From: Aurelia coerulea
Lineage: Eukaryota > Cnidaria > Scyphozoa > Semaeostomeae > Ulmaridae
Reading direction: 5' to 3'
DNA length: 64,000 bases
NCBI GenBank assembly: GCA_039566865.1
Contig: CM076943.1
Span: 34,418,663 to 34,482,662 of the forward strand
Part shown: in pieces, positions 1 through 11,861 of the stretch
Position numbering within the stretch: the first letter of the stretch is position 1
Layout of the letters: every line of letters begins with the position of its first letter
The notes under the pieces: generated by a model
Told to the model about the DNA's origin: nothing
Database searches by the model: none
The model's input: the letters and a program-made list of their open reading frames with translations, nothing else
Translations under genes and position numbers: made by a program

Positions 1-69
1 TGCCGCTGGCGAGCTTTTAAGATATGCTAACTTTATACACGATACGAAGGCCCTTGCTGGTCAGTAATA

Positions 70-808
70 CAGGGTGTCCGCGGTGTCCCAAAAATATTGT
101 TCGACGTTTGATTAGATATCAAAAGTAGCAATGAAATGTACAGGCACCTGGTTAGGTAACCCTCTTCCTAAGATTTTGAATTAATTTTTGACGCCATAAT
201 TTTGCAAATCCGCTAAGAATTAACGGAATTACAAGCTTTTGAAGTTCAAGTTTGTCGAGACGTCCCTAGATGACTCGTTTTTCAAATTAAGGCCTCCCAA
301 AATCGAGGTAAAAGAAGACTGTGCAATGTTTTACCTCTCATTGATATTAGAGCAAACCAAATATTTTAATTCTTGTAGATAGCTGTTGCCAAAATGTACT
401 TTAAGAATGCAAGTCTCCAAAAACATGGAATGAAAACTTAATCGATGAGAGACGGGAACATTCCAAACGGTGCTAAACAGGATTCCTCCAAGCATCCATA
501 ACCTTTATTCAATGTTAGATACAGCTTGTTTATCGGAAATGCTTTTAAATTCAATTTGATTTACTTTGAATATACGAGATTTTACTTTCAAAAAATATAC
601 AATTTAGGGGTGTCAAGTTTCAGCTTTCATACAAACTTGAAATCTAAACGCTCGTAACTCCGTGAATATTTAGCCAATTTGCTAGCTTCTGGTGCCTAAA
701 ATTAATTCAAAATCTCTGCAATGTGGTTATGTTACGATGGAGCCCGTTCATTATTTCATTATTTTCTAATATCCAATCAAACGTTAAACATTTTTTTGGG
801 TCACCCTG
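70..808. mobile_element. Non-autonomous TIR element with TA target duplication
   Basis: The left end reads TACAGGGTG, then CCCAAAAATATTG and ACGTTTGATTAGATAT. The right end is the reverse complement of a matching series: TACAGGGTG, CCCAAAAAAATG, ACGTTTGATTGGATAT. The inverted termini are about 50 bp and imperfect. Flanking TA dinucleotides (68-69 and 809-810) fit the Tc1/mariner-IS630 target. The interior has no convincing coding sequence, so this is read as a MITE. Family assignment is inference from TSD and termini. Confidence 0.6.
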
Positions 809-810
809 TA

Positions 811-2521
811 TACTCAATTTTTATAAGAGACATCGTCGTTCTTGCATCTGCAATAGGTTTTCTTATTTTGGGATCGACTCTGTTAAAAGTTTCTTGTGTG
901 CACAATTTCTTTATTCACGGAGGACCTCTAGTTATAGCTTTGTGCAATAACGAACAAATCATAAATAGAACTTTTCAACGTTTTGCAATCATTTGGGTTG
1001 GTGCTACTCTTTTAAATTAAGTACATTGCAACTCGTATCCAAAATAGCTTAAAACACTTCTTGAGTTCAAAGGGACCTCTTATCGCTTCAAAAGTACATT
1101 TCATTTCAAGATTTCAAGTAGCTTCTGGTAGATTTCTTAATTTTCTGGAACACGCCACTACAGATTTCTATACAATGTCTCTGATGAAAAGGAGTGCATT
1201 ATATTTTTCACGATAGTCAATAAAAACGTCAAACGCCCAAAGATAACCTTCAAAGTCCATTCTTCGTAACATCGTCCCAGTATGGTAATGATACTTGATA
1301 TTTGTACATCTTTCGTCACCTTGAAAGAACGCAAGTCTTCTACTGGTCTTTTTCCTCAATCCTTGGAAAGAGAAAAATGGCATCCATTAAAAACAGTCGC
1401 ACATTGTAGCCCAACTTTAAAAGTGGTCTAATTTCATACTGCATGAAAATCAACGAAAAGCAAAGAAACAATCACGATGCATGCCGGTTGACAAAGAGCC
1501 TCTAAGGTTTCTTGGAAGGGTTTCTTGGAAATGAAATGTTTCATGACATTCCTGATGAAGGTGAAGCACCCTTTACCTTCATGAACATTTCACAAGTAAT
1601 TTTCATGAGAAACTTATGTGTGGGCTGGCGTAGCAAGTTTCTAAATTTTAGGCTGTTTTGGCTGAAAAATCATTGTGTGTAGCTACAATTTGTATGTTAC
1701 AAAAACATCGACTTGCATAACAAGCAACGCACAACACAACAAAATTTAATTTGGACACTGATACACTGCGAAGGGTAGCGACCTGAGATGGCCAGAAACT
1801 GAGGAGGCTGTTTTTTTAGCAAGACAAAAATCTGACGATTTAGAACAAACGGACACTCGATCAAGCAACCAAATACGGACATTCGTTAGTTAGACTTAAT
1901 TGAACTATTCTCTATAAAAGCCGTTGTATTATAAAAATTCTTCAGTTGCTCTGATGATGGCCTTGTGGCCGAAACTAGTTAGTAGAAAGCTGAATAAACG
2001 AAAAAAAGCGCAAAGATCAACTCGATGCCTGCTCTCTGAGGATGTTGTCCCTCTTCTACATCGTTCACCATATATTGTATGTAGCTATATTCATTTTAAT
2101 CATGGAAATCCGTAGCATAGGCTTGAAAACTTACACGGAACTCGTTTGAACTTATAAGTGAGTGCTGAGAGGGGGTGCTAAAATTTTACGTACCTAAAGA
2201 GAGGGGGACGAAAAATAACGCACATTTTAGGGAGGGGGTAGGATAATAGTTTGAGATAAAAGTCCTGTAGAATTCTAAAAGACTAGCTCTTCAGGAATTT
2301 TTGACATAATATTTCTCTCTACATGCTAGCAGCTGTGACGATGTAAATCTTCATGCAATTGGAATCAAGACAGTGTACTTGGAGGGGGGGGCTGAACAAA
2401 TTTTCTGCATTATTTAAGGGGGCACCAACATTTTCAGCAAAATCAGAGAGGGGTTGCTAAAATTTGACCAAATATTTGTAAACGTCTTCCACCCTCTACA
2501 CAGCAAAAATTAATGATCAGT
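811..2521. other. AT-rich stretch without a supported gene
   Basis: Only short reading frames without recognisable domains occur here. A G-run motif followed by GTGCTAAAATTT appears near 2170 and again, altered, near 2450. It suggests a diverged repeat, but no complete element could be bounded. I see no tRNA, rRNA or promoter that I can support. Confidence 0.5.
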
Positions 2522-2529
2522 CCCTTAGT

Positions 2530-3052
2530 TTCTTGTTAAAATAGCTCATAAGAAATGGTAAGCTCCATTTTTCGAAACTCAAGAAACTGCCCCACCTAAG
2601 TTAAACAAGCTAAGAAATGTTTGTAATTTTCACTCAAAAGTGTTTTGACACTGAATTATTTGACATTGTGTTTAGTGCGAATTATGAAGTCTTACTAAGT
2701 CAGTTTGAAGCCATTCTAACAAAAATAGATTAACTCTACACTTCGGGTAGACTTGCTCCAAGTCTATTCAGCGGACCATCAATAGTAAATCAATAATAAA
2801 ATAATTTTATTTCTACTGCGGGGGCGTAAACTACTAGTAGCTTACGCCCCCGCAGAAGAAATTATACTATTTTACTATTGATTTACTATTGATGGTCCGC
2901 TGAATAGACTTGGAGCAAGTCTACACTTCGGGTATCAGAAATGTAAGAAACGCATAAGAAATTTTTGGTAGCAATAGTTCCTTATGATTTAAGAAACTAT
3001 CTACCAGCCCAGACCCCCCCCCCCCCCGGACCTTAGCTTCTCTATAAAAATG
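2530..3052. mobile_element. TAAGAAAC-type MITE, copy 1, interrupted
   Basis: The left end has CATAAGAAATGGTAAGCTCC, the interior repeats AAGAAAC motifs, and the right end has GGACCTTAGCTTCTCTATAA. The same order is seen near 20.26-20.64 kb, 42.67-43.03 kb and, more diverged, 9.79-10.20 kb, so this is a dispersed family with (TTTT)ATAAGAAAC inverted ends. This copy is split by a palindromic insertion at 2748-2923. The exact ends are uncertain by about 10 bp. Confidence 0.55.
2748..2923. mobile_element. Near-perfect palindromic (foldback) element, 9-bp TSD
   Basis: The 176-bp insert starts TAGACTTGCTCCAAG and ends with its reverse complement. The arms run almost the full length and meet at a very short centre around CTACTAGTAG. 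It is flanked by the 9-bp direct repeat CACTTCGGG (2739-2747 and 2924-2932). Removing it restores the continuity of the host MITE, whose other copy near 20.52 kb lacks it. A 9-bp duplication recalls Mutator-like elements, but the family is not established. Confidence 0.75.
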
Positions 3053-3342
3053 TATTCAATTAGTCCCATCGGGCCTTAATCGAGGGGCATATTCATTAAA
3101 GCATTGCCTGACTTTGGGTATTATTCAACGATTGGAGAATTTGCAGTAATATTAGGTAATGCTATGATGATGATGAGTACACCTTGCACTCTCTCTCTTC
3201 TTTGTCAAACTAGCCGCTTGGCTTGGTTCTTGTTTAGGTGCAATTGGTCAAATTCCGAGGAAAACAGGCTACTGCAGATAAGATTTGTCATATTATCCCT
3301 TTGCATATGACATCAATTGTCAAGAAAATCAGCTAAAATGTA

Positions 3343-4298
3343 GAGTGGTGTCGCCCATTATGCCCATGTTGTCGCAAAGTTCTGAGTTAGATCCAAAAAG
3401 AGCAAACCAAATAGCCAGATTACATCACCAACGAATGGAGAAAAAGATCACAAAGTATTGACTTTTTACGTAAACTCTTTATACTGATTTCAGAAGATTT
3501 TAAAGGAGGGGGTAAAAACGTCGTTTTCTTCCAGCGTCGCCCATTATGGCCGCAGGAGAAACAATGAACACTACTCTCCGGTAAAAAGTTTTAATAAGAA
3601 AAACAGCTTTAATTACTGTTCATTGTTTATCATTTGGTACTTTAAACCCAAAAACATCAATAAGAATTAACCTAAACTTCGAGTTTTGGCAATTGAAATA
3701 CATGGGTCGAGTTGCTCTAAATCCTGCCTTATCACTTGTGCATGGATGGATGAGTTTTGGCATAGTTTCTAAAATGAAAATAGACTTAATATAATGCTGC
3801 GTTTTTTTGGGTTTTGATGATTTTACAAGTCAGTAAGTAAGATTTTAACCCAAATTGGTGCTTTTTTTAACGAAATGTTACATTTTAATATTTTGAAGCG
3901 ATTGGAAACTTCTCTGGTAAACTGATGGGCATAATGGGCGACGAAAATAGCATGTAGATTTCCTCTCAAGAGGCAGGACTTCTGAAAAATCAATTCACAT
4001 TTCAAAAAATTTCTAACTGGAAGGTGCCGAGCGAACGAAAAAGAAGGAAGGAATGTAAATAGAATCATAAAATTTGCAATACTTGAAAGAATCAATTAGA
4101 GATAAGCACAAACCATCTCGTCGGGTTTCAATCCAAATGAACTGAAACTTCAGTGAAGGTCAAATCATGATAAAACAGATGTCAGCGAAGATTTTCCGCG
4201 CAATTGCAATCTTATTACTAGTCGTCAGTCCCCTGAAATTCGATTTCTCTTGCTAGCCGGCCATAATGGGCGACCGGCCATAATGGGCGACGCTACTC
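3343..4298. mobile_element. TIR element with TAGAGT...TCGCCCATTATG ends, TA TSD
   Basis: The left end is TAGAGTGGTGTCGCCCATTA and the right end, read backwards, is TAGAGTAGCGTCGCCCATTA. TA is duplicated at 3341-3342 and 4299-4300. The CCATTATGG motif also occurs internally near 3541 and twice near the right end, so subterminal repeats are present. A minus-strand frame of 90 codons inside shows no transposase motifs. It is probably a Tc1/mariner- or pogo-like non-autonomous element of about 956 bp. Confidence 0.65.
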
Positions 4299-4300
4299 TA

Positions 4301-5690
4301 TGCAAAATCTGTTCAAATCTATGATATCTTGGCAGCAATTTCTTATGAACTCTGAATGAACTGGAATGCCCCAAGACCATCAGACCAGGACATCCAATCG
4401 ATCACATCACAAGAAACTACATAATTGGTGTGAGCCTCATGTTTCTTATGAATGTAGGAGGGCTAATTATTTTCCAGTATCCTGGACGTTTTGTTTCAGG
4501 CGGTCTCTTAAATTTTGGGCATTACTGTATTAATCGTGAAGTCAAATCAAACATTATATCTACCGAATGGGCCATGAATCAAATTCTTCTTGAAAGGCTA
4601 AAGAGCGAAATAATTTCTCTTGTGATGTTTTCATAAGCTCTGAAAACAAGTTAAGTTCATTTTCTTATGGTTACCTTGTCTCGCCAAATGATACTTTTTT
4701 GCCCTCACACTTTTGTCCATTCATAACAGGCCAGGTTTTCACAAGAAGTAGGCTACCATTATCTTGAAAATTGAACTGAAAATAAATGCAGTATAGCCTG
4801 TATGCAGCTAGGTACTTATAATAAAGCAAACCTAGATATTCTTATAACAAAGTTTAACAAAAAAAGCTAAGGCTCGTACAACGGCCAACGTGCATAGGTG
4901 CTTGATACTGCACGAGCAGGTCTTGGCTGGACTACAGGTAAAGTCTCTGTAGTTAGATTGTTTATAATGACTAGTCTAGCTAGACTATCTATCTATAGTC
5001 TATCCATCAATAAATCTTCTAGGCCTGGTATGAATATGTGCACCAAGAAAAAACGTTCTTAAAACCAATATGAACAATTCTTAAACATGGAAAACTTGAT
5101 ATGAGGAGGCAGTTGCATTCGACTAGGCCTAAGTATCAAAAGTCATAATGAAAAAGAAGCTACTTTATTATGAATTTCTTGCGAACTCTGTGATTCTTGC
5201 TGCAAAATGTTTACACAGCAAATAACTGGGAGTATAAGCAACGCAGTGAAGAGACTCACCAATGTTTTGTTGGAAATTATTTGCATCTTGTCTGCTTCTT
5301 CGTTTCTTGTGCGTTGAAAGCATTCTTTTGAGGTCTTGAAAGGTCGTTCTCGAAAATCTCAAACAAATTGAAGACTTCGTGCTGACGCCAGATCGAAGAC
5401 TTCGTGCTGGATCGAATTCGAAAATTGGCGCTGACGGTCACATGACTTATCCGCACCCCGAGAAGCTTGAGCAGAGCCATCAGAGAAGCTTGAGAATTTT
5501 GATTTGCCCTTGTTGCTCCACGCCTCGCTCTGCCCTAGTTTTATGCCATGTAGAGCAAGTCAAGGGTGGATCCAGTCCGAAATTGAGGGGAGGCTACCTG
5601 CAGTGAGTACCAGTGATGGCACCAAAAGTAGTTATTGAAGAGAGAAAGCACACTAAAGGCGTGCAAAAATAATAAATAAATATCATTTCG
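4301..5690. other. AT-rich stretch, no gene recognised
   Basis: No domain-bearing reading frame was seen. A short direct repeat, GAAGACTTCGTGCTG, occurs twice near 5370-5410. The 5' LTR, gag and protease of the gypsy element that starts near 6.12 kb should lie upstream of it, but I could not recognise them here. They are either deleted or too diverged. Confidence 0.4.
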
Positions 5691-5819
5691 TTTTCCTGCT
5701 AAATATCACCTTGATTTGTATGTTATTCCAACATTTTGATCGACACAGGTAAGAAAAGTGCGGTAGGTTATTTAAAACACCCTTACACATTTCGATTATA
5801 GTAAAATTACTTTGTACCC

Positions 5820-6112
5820 CGAACAACCTTTGCAGGTTTTTGCAAAAACCCCCCATGGCCATGAACAAAAACTGCAAAGGGTTTGTGAAAATTGCTTTGA
5901 TATGAATAACCTTTGAAGGTTTTTGTGAAAAACCCTTCAGTGTTGCCGAACAGGGAAAAACCCTAAAGGGTTTTTCAAGAGTCTGAGAAACCTCAAGGTT
6001 ATTAAAAAAACCCCACCAAAAGACCACATTCTCAAAAAACCTTTGAGGGTTTTTAAAAAAACCTATGAGCCTAAAAAACCCCAAGGTTTTCTGAAAAACC
6101 TTCCGTAGCACC
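5820..6112. repeat. Cluster of AACCTTTG/CAAAGGGTT short inverted repeats
   Basis: At least six short imperfect hairpins follow one another, built from AACCTTTGNAGGTTTTT and AAACCCTAAAGGGTTTTT variants about 30-60 bp apart. The minus strand has an open frame over this stretch, rich in repeated G-F-F-K-N, which is a by-product of the repeat. The cluster abuts the truncated 5' edge of the gypsy pol relic. Confidence 0.6.
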
Positions 6113-6121
6113 CCTATTTTT

Positions 6122-7530
6122 TTGAGTGTACAACCCCAGAGGAGAATACCGTATCATGTACGTCAGAAAGTCAAAACTGCATTGAAAGAGTTAGAAGAAC
6201 AGGACATTATCGAGAAAGTACCGGACAATGAAGGAACACCATGGGTATCGCCCATAGTAGTAGTACCGAAGAAAGATGGTGCAGTAAGAATTTGTGTTGA
6301 CATGCGACTTGCAAACGAGGCTATTCAAAGAGTACGTCATCCTATACCACGATGATGTAAGATTTGAACTGAATGGCGCGAAATTCTTCACAAAATTGGA
6401 TTTGTCTCAGGCTTACCATCAGTTGGAGCTTGATGAAGCTAGTCGTTCAATTACCACATTTAGCACACATTTAGGCCTTTATCGCTACAAACGTCTAAAT
6501 TATGGAACAAATGCAGCAGCAGAAGTATTCCAATACACATTGCAAACACAGTTACAAGGACTAAAAGGCGTTAAAAACATAGCAGACGATATTATAGTTT
6601 TTGGTCAAACGCGAGAAGAGCATGATGAAAATCTAGATAAATGTCTAGCACGTTTGAAATCCAAGGGACTTACGCTGAACAAAGGTAAATGCACATTTCT
6701 GAAGGACACGTTGGAATTTTTCGGACAGGTGTTTTCGAAACATGGGACACACCCAGATCCGAAACGAGTTTCTGATTTGTTGAATGCACCAATCCCCAAG
6801 AATGTACAAGAAGTATGCAGTCTACTTGGAATGGCTAATTATAGCAGTCAATATATCGCAAATTTCGCCACTATCTCAGCCCCGTTACGAGAACTGACGA
6901 AAAAGAATGCTAGATTCGAATGGAAGGCGGTACACCAAGAAGCTTTTGATAACTTAACTCATGCGTTATCTTCATCTCCTTGTATGTCGTATTTTGATCC
7001 AAAGAAAGAAACATATATCGTTGTAGATGCTAGTCCTGTCGGACTTTCGGCAATTCTGTCACAAAAGTCGAAAGATTCAGAAGACACGAAAGTTGTAGCG
7101 TACGCCAGTCGATCATTAACTGATGTTGAGCAACGCTATTCACAGACGGAGAAAGAAGCCTTGGCAATAGTTTGGTCTGTGGAACATTTTCATTTGTTTG
7201 TATATGGCCATGAATTTACATTAGTTACGGACCATAAACCTCTCGAGATTATTTACGGAAGTCGTACGTCGAAACCGTCAGCACGTATAGAACGTTGGGT
7301 TTTACGGTTACAGCCATATTCGTTCAAAGTGATATATAAATCTGGAGCAGATAACCCTGCCGATTATTTATCCAGACATCCTATCATCCTACGTCAGTTT
7401 GCAGAAAACAAGAGAAAATGACAGAAGAGTACGTAAATTTCATAGTTCGTAATAGCGTTCCTAAAGCCATGACACTTGAAGAAATCTCAGAAGCTACTGA
7501 TCAAGATCGAGTTCTTAAAGGACTTCGAGC
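6122..7530 (+). pseudogene. pol: gypsy reverse transcriptase and RNase H, frameshifted
   Basis: This is the polymerase part of a Ty3/gypsy pol. The first piece (6122-6355) has the N-terminal finger segment with WVSPIVVVPKKDG and RICVDMR. A small deletion near 6348 shifts the frame, and the reading continues to 7421. The second frame shows KLDLSQAYHQ, the catalytic IADDI box (the usual YxDD with A), and the RNase H segment with VVDASPVGL, EKEALAIVW and TDHKPLEIIY. The linker to the integrase continues after another shift near 7417. It is cut by a hAT element at 7531. By family knowledge it copied RNA into cDNA; here it is broken. Confidence 0.85.
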
Positions 7531-8620
7531 CAGTGGCGTCGTGGGAGCATGATTTTAGGGGGGGGGCCAAGGGTCAGAATTTTCCGACAGAGAGACATTT
7601 TTCCGACAAAAATTAAGCAGGAATGTAACGTATAAAAGTGGCAAAATGTCTCAGAACTTTTGTCATATAAAAGTTCCATAATAGCGAAGAATTTTTGAAA
7701 GGGACACATCAGTCCTGTTAAGAGGCGATTCTTGTTGGAGGTGAGGCTGTTGTTGAGATGTGATTGGTGTTGGAGGTGAGGCTGAAGCTATATGCGCAAG
7801 GAGGGTGGAAAACTGGGGGTCCGGGGGCTTGCCCCCGGGAAAATTTTCTGTGACCACGCCCTTTAGATCGTTGCAAAACGCCCCTATTTTGAAGAATCTA
7901 CTATTTGTTTTTCATGGGAAATTTCGAAAAAAGGACCTCAAAAGCACTGAAAAATAGATCGTTTTCAAATTCTAGATAACAACGTGATAGCTTGATATAA
8001 ATCTTCATTTCTATAAACATCCGTTTACAGAAACTGAAAGTAATCCCATCTTTGTAATCATTTCCATCTTCCTCAACAATATTCACTTGTGCAAATTCTG
8101 ACGAGCAACTCATTGAAAGCTTAATGCACAAACCATAAATGCATGACACTTTTTAAGTATGAAACGTGCAAAATAAATTGTAAATTTATCGTTTTTTTTT
8201 AGTTACCAAAAATGTAGGTAAAGCGACCGGATTTTCGGGGGAAAGTCCAAGAATGTTTTGACCGAAAGCATTTGTCTGAAATTTATTCGTCCGAAACTTT
8301 TTGCGCCTAATGTGTCTATTTTCCCAATAGAAAACACACTTTTCTTTCGATTGAAAAAGGATTTTTTGCAGAAAAACGAACGAAGGACCTAGTTTTTTGT
8401 CGAAAAACCTACTTTTTCATCAAAAACTACGTTTTTGCGATCGAAAAAGTGACATTTCATGAATACATTTCGATTGCCATAAAGTAGCTATGTAAGGAAA
8501 ATGGACTAATTCAATTTTTTTCAATTTTTCCGACAAGAATGGAAAACTGACGAATTTTCCGACAACATTTTCACAGGGGGGCCATAGCCCCCCCTGGCCC
8601 CCCCGGCCACGACGCCACTG
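7531..8620. mobile_element. hAT-type element in gypsy pol, TSD CTTCGAGC
   Basis: The ends are CAGTGGCGTCGTGG and its perfect reverse complement (14 bp). The 8-bp duplication CTTCGAGC lies at 7523-7530 and 8621-8628. Joining the flanks restores an uninterrupted integrase-linker reading (L-R-A-A-I-R-L). The 1,090-bp interior has subterminal GGGGGTCCGGGGGC/GCCCCCGG palindromes and no transposase. It is a non-autonomous hAT. Confidence 0.9.
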
Positions 8621-9790
8621 CTTCGAGCAGCTATACGTTTAAATCAATGGGATTACGACCTCGTGAAGCCATATCGCCTTTTCAAAGATGAACTTACGAT
8701 TGGGAAGCAGAACATAGTTCTTAGAGGATCCAGAATTGTAATTCCAGAATCGTTACAAAAGAAAGCTGTCGATATGTTTACATATATTTCTTTCTTTTAT
8801 GTAGGATCTTCAAGTTTATTTGTAATATCATGTATTTAGGTTAGTTATGTTTTTAAGCAGGGCACATTGTAAATCAGTTAATTTATATTTACTGAATGTA
8901 TTTAACCCTGTTAAAATAAATCAAAATGAAATGAAATGAAATGAAAATAGCACATGAAAGTCATCAAGGAATTTCTAAGACAAAAGCCCTTTTGAGGGAA
9001 AAAGTTTGGTTTACAGGAATCGATGAACTTGTCAAAACAACTCTCGAATCATGTTTAGCATGCCAAGCAGTAGGTAAAGCAGCACCTCCAGAACCAGTTC
9101 GACTTACAAGTATGCCAGATGCACCATGGGACTTGGTACATGTTGATTTTGTTGGACCACTCCCATCGAGTGAATACCTGTTAGTAGTCATAGATCGTTA
9201 TTCGCGTTATCCAGAGGTAGAGACAGTTCGTTCAACGGAAGCATCGAGTATCATACCTAAATTGGATAAAATATTTGCTACACATGGTATTCCATCTATT
9301 GTTAAATCAGACTATGGACCACCATTTTCGAGTGATGAGTTTAGCAATTATTGCACAGCACTTGGAATAAACCATGACCCAGTAACTCCATATTGGCCCC
9401 AAGCAAATGGAGAAGTGGAGAGATTTAACCAACCACTTGAGAAAGCGATACAAACAGCCGTTCTAGAAAGAAGAGTCTGGAGACGAGAAATAAGTCGTTT
9501 CTTATTGCAATATCGTACAACTCCCCACAGTGAAACCAAAGTTGCACCTTGTGAACTATTGTTCAACCGTCAAGTACGAGGAAAGCTGCCGAGCATTGAA
9601 AGAAAGCTTGTTGTTAATAGACACGCCGAAGCACGTGAAAACGAGGCTAAAAGTCAAGCTTATCACAAGCAATATGCGGACAAACGTAGAAACGCCAAAG
9701 AAAGCACGATCACCGTTGGAGATAGAGTACTCGTGAAACAAATTCGTAGAAACAAGTTATCCTCACGTTTTAGCCATACACCATACACGT
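8621..9790 (+). pseudogene. pol: gypsy integrase, interrupted
   Basis: After the hAT insertion the linker resumes (8621-8773), is cut by a retroposon tail, and continues from 8947. The zinc-binding HHCC region is visible (HESHQG, then CLAC). The core keeps the first acidic residue in HVDFVGPLP, the second in KSDYGPPFSS (Y where families usually have N), and the glutamate in ANGEVERFN. It ends where a TAAGAAAC MITE enters. The enzyme would have joined cDNA ends to host DNA. The catalytic triad survives but the gene is interrupted on both sides. Confidence 0.85.
8774..8946 (+). mobile_element. 3' tail of a non-LTR retroposon with (ATGAA)n end
   Basis: A ~170-bp piece separates the coding fragments ...KKAVD and IAHESHQG of gypsy integrase. 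It ends in AAATGAAATGAAATGAAATG, a short-unit tail typical of CR1/L2- or RTE-type LINEs and their SINEs. A related tail ends the insert at 49.58-49.79 kb. It is 5'-truncated, and no clear target duplication was found. Confidence 0.65.
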
Positions 9791-10203
9791 TTTTTTTCTA
9801 TAAGAAACTGGTTTATAAGAAACTAGTACTACGATGACCAAAAATTTAAGAAACTCTTGTACTACGCTCAAGAGCAGTTAAGAAACTCTAAAACTTTATT
9901 TCTGTATGTCTCTCTTATTCTATGTCTCTCTAACAAAGGTACATTCGTCTTTTCTTGACTTTTAACTGCAAAATTGGTAAATTTTTGCCTTGATGTGCAT
10001 GGCTTCTTCTTGATGACAATGTCAATGCGAAATGGAAGCCGTTTCTCGAGAAGAAGGCTCAACTTTGAACAATACCGCAATTTTAGGCCCAAAAAGATAA
10101 GAAACTAATTAAGAAACTTTTACTACTAAAACACCGAAATTTTCATGCGAAATTAAGAAACTTTTAGTATTAAGTGCTGATCCAAGTTTCTTATATAAAA
10201 AAA
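9790..10203. mobile_element. TAAGAAAC-type MITE, diverged copy, in gypsy pol
   Basis: The insert begins TTTTTTTCTATAAGAAACTG and ends GTTTCTTATATAAAAAAA, with many internal AAGAAAC motifs. It splits the integrase C-terminal region; after it the frame resumes as YIVISRKGSRVTAKNKHGHY. A short repeat of about ACG(T) flanks it, too short to call a TSD confidently. Confidence 0.6.
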
Positions 10204-10375
10204 CGTGTATATCGTTATCTCAAGAAAAGGTAGCAGAGTTACGGCTAAGAACAAACATGGACACTATATAACACGTAACGTATCGCACTTCAACCGATTT
10301 GCCGGAAACACTGATTGCATGTAGCTTCCTCAAAATGTTGAAGGTGATTTTCCTTCCTTGATGGAAGATTTGATC

Positions 10376-10691
10376 CCCGGGGGGGGTACTTGACTTAAAT
10401 TTGTACGGGGGTGTGCCCACGAAAAAAATTTTGTTTTACCCTGCTCCAGAATTTTTCGCTCAAAATGATAACCTGTTCTAGAAAAAATTGGTGAAAAGTA
10501 TACTCAAAAACATGAAATTTGACCGAAAAACGACCCGATCTAGCAGAATATTCCCCTTTGACATGTTTTGACAACCTGCTCTAGAAAAATTGCCTCATTT
10601 TGATACCCTGTGCTAGAAAAAATTGGTGAAAACGATACCCTTAAAAACGGCACATCCCCGTCGGACAAATATACTAAGTACCCCCCCCGGG
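10376..10691. mobile_element. CCCGGGGGGGGTAC-ended element, TSD ATTTGATC
   Basis: The 316-bp element starts CCCGGGGGGGGTACTTG and ends with the inverse, CAAGTACCCC-like, with ~45-bp imperfect inverted termini. The exact 8-bp repeat ATTTGATC flanks it (10368-10375 and 10692-10699). Relatives with perfect 8-bp duplications lie at 27052-27350 and 49106-49395. There is no coding capacity. The 8-bp TSD suggests hAT mobilisation. Confidence 0.85.
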
Positions 10692-10699
10692 ATTTGATC

Positions 10700-11777
10700 T
10701 TACTATCTGTCTCAAAATTCAAGAAAAATCTTCTGATCGACAGATAATTCAATTATTTGCTGTCTTGAAACTTCTACTTATAATAGATGTTTGTTTAGGG
10801 CAAAGAAATAAAATTCTATAGAATTCTCGAATGTAGAAAACAATACAGAGATACCTGCTGACTGCTTTTGACAAGTTCGTGCCTGGATTGTTTCGAAATA
10901 TTTATCTTTTTAAAACCATAAAGCTCACAGGAAGTCCCAAGCTCTGATCAAAGATCAAACGTGTCAAATGAAATACAGTTCTAACCGCAATTTTTGCCCC
11001 TGGTGATATTTGATAATATACCGACTTAGATCAGTGATACCAACCTACTGCACTCGGGACTGAACTAGGCCATAGATAGCGTACGACGACACCGTCCAGC
11101 TTTGAGCCATCAGAAATGGCATTTTACTAAACTGGTACATTTTCAGGCAGCTGTTAGCATCATCCATGGTCTGCAGGCATTGTCGATGTAAACATTCGAG
11201 CTCTCCTTGTGACTTCCGTGTGCCTTTCTTCTAAGATACTCAGCAACTTTTGGCCAGACACTTTTACTGTGAGCCGCCACGAGAGATCATAATTCTATCA
11301 GATTGTGCAGAACAAATGAAGACTGGGAGACAGTTTCACTTGATTGGTAGATGGTTGGCTCATCTGAATTTCTATTGGCCTGCTCTATTTTTCAAAATGA
11401 AGAGTGGCTGTCCGTGGCTCCCGCCATTTTTCACTTGAATTTGCTGCACGATAATTGGTTGAATCCTGAAGACCGTGGCTCAGATCTGCCAAGTGTGGCT
11501 CCCGCCAATATTCAAATCTTTTAAAAGTCATTCAGTGATTGGCTGTAAGGATCTTGCAGCTGCCGTATGAGTGGTTACGATTTTGGACTTAGTGGCCCTT
11601 ATTCATTGAGTTGGATGAGGAAAATGCTTTCTTTTGAGCGCTGCCGAGACAATTCTAACGTCGATTGTGTTTTAGAATACCTTTTCGCGATTTTGATAGA
11701 ATGTTGGAGAATAATTAAATCTTTGAAAATCTGACCGTGGCTTGAGCGACCTTCGCCACCCCCTAGATCCGCCCCTG
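10700..11777. mobile_element. Unbounded insert ending in a hAT-like CTAGATCCGCCCCTG terminus
   Basis: The right end at 11777 is the reverse complement of CAGGGGCGGATCTAG, a typical hAT terminus, and gypsy coding resumes immediately after it with GATGATTCC. No matching left terminus or duplicated CCGATGAT was found, so the left end is lost or displaced. The interior has short frames without recognisable domains. It includes GTGGCTCCCGCCA twice near 11,420 and 11,500. Confidence 0.4.
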
Positions 11778-11861
11778 CCGATGATTCCGAAAGCGAAGGT
11801 AGCACAATTACTACTACACGCAGAGAGCACGAAGATGCACACGCACACGGACACGTTGATC

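Noticed and set aside
721..1020. 99-codon frame, partly hydrophobic
   Set aside because: It straddles the right terminus of a TIR element and has no recognisable domain or splice context.
5370..5450. 5' LTR or primer-binding site of the gypsy element (TTGGCGCTGACGG)
   Set aside because: No LTR-like match to 13030-13300 precedes it, and the similarity to a tRNA-primer site is too short.
5683..6111. 142-codon minus-strand frame with repeated GFFKNP
   Set aside because: It is created by the AACCTTTG inverted-repeat cluster.
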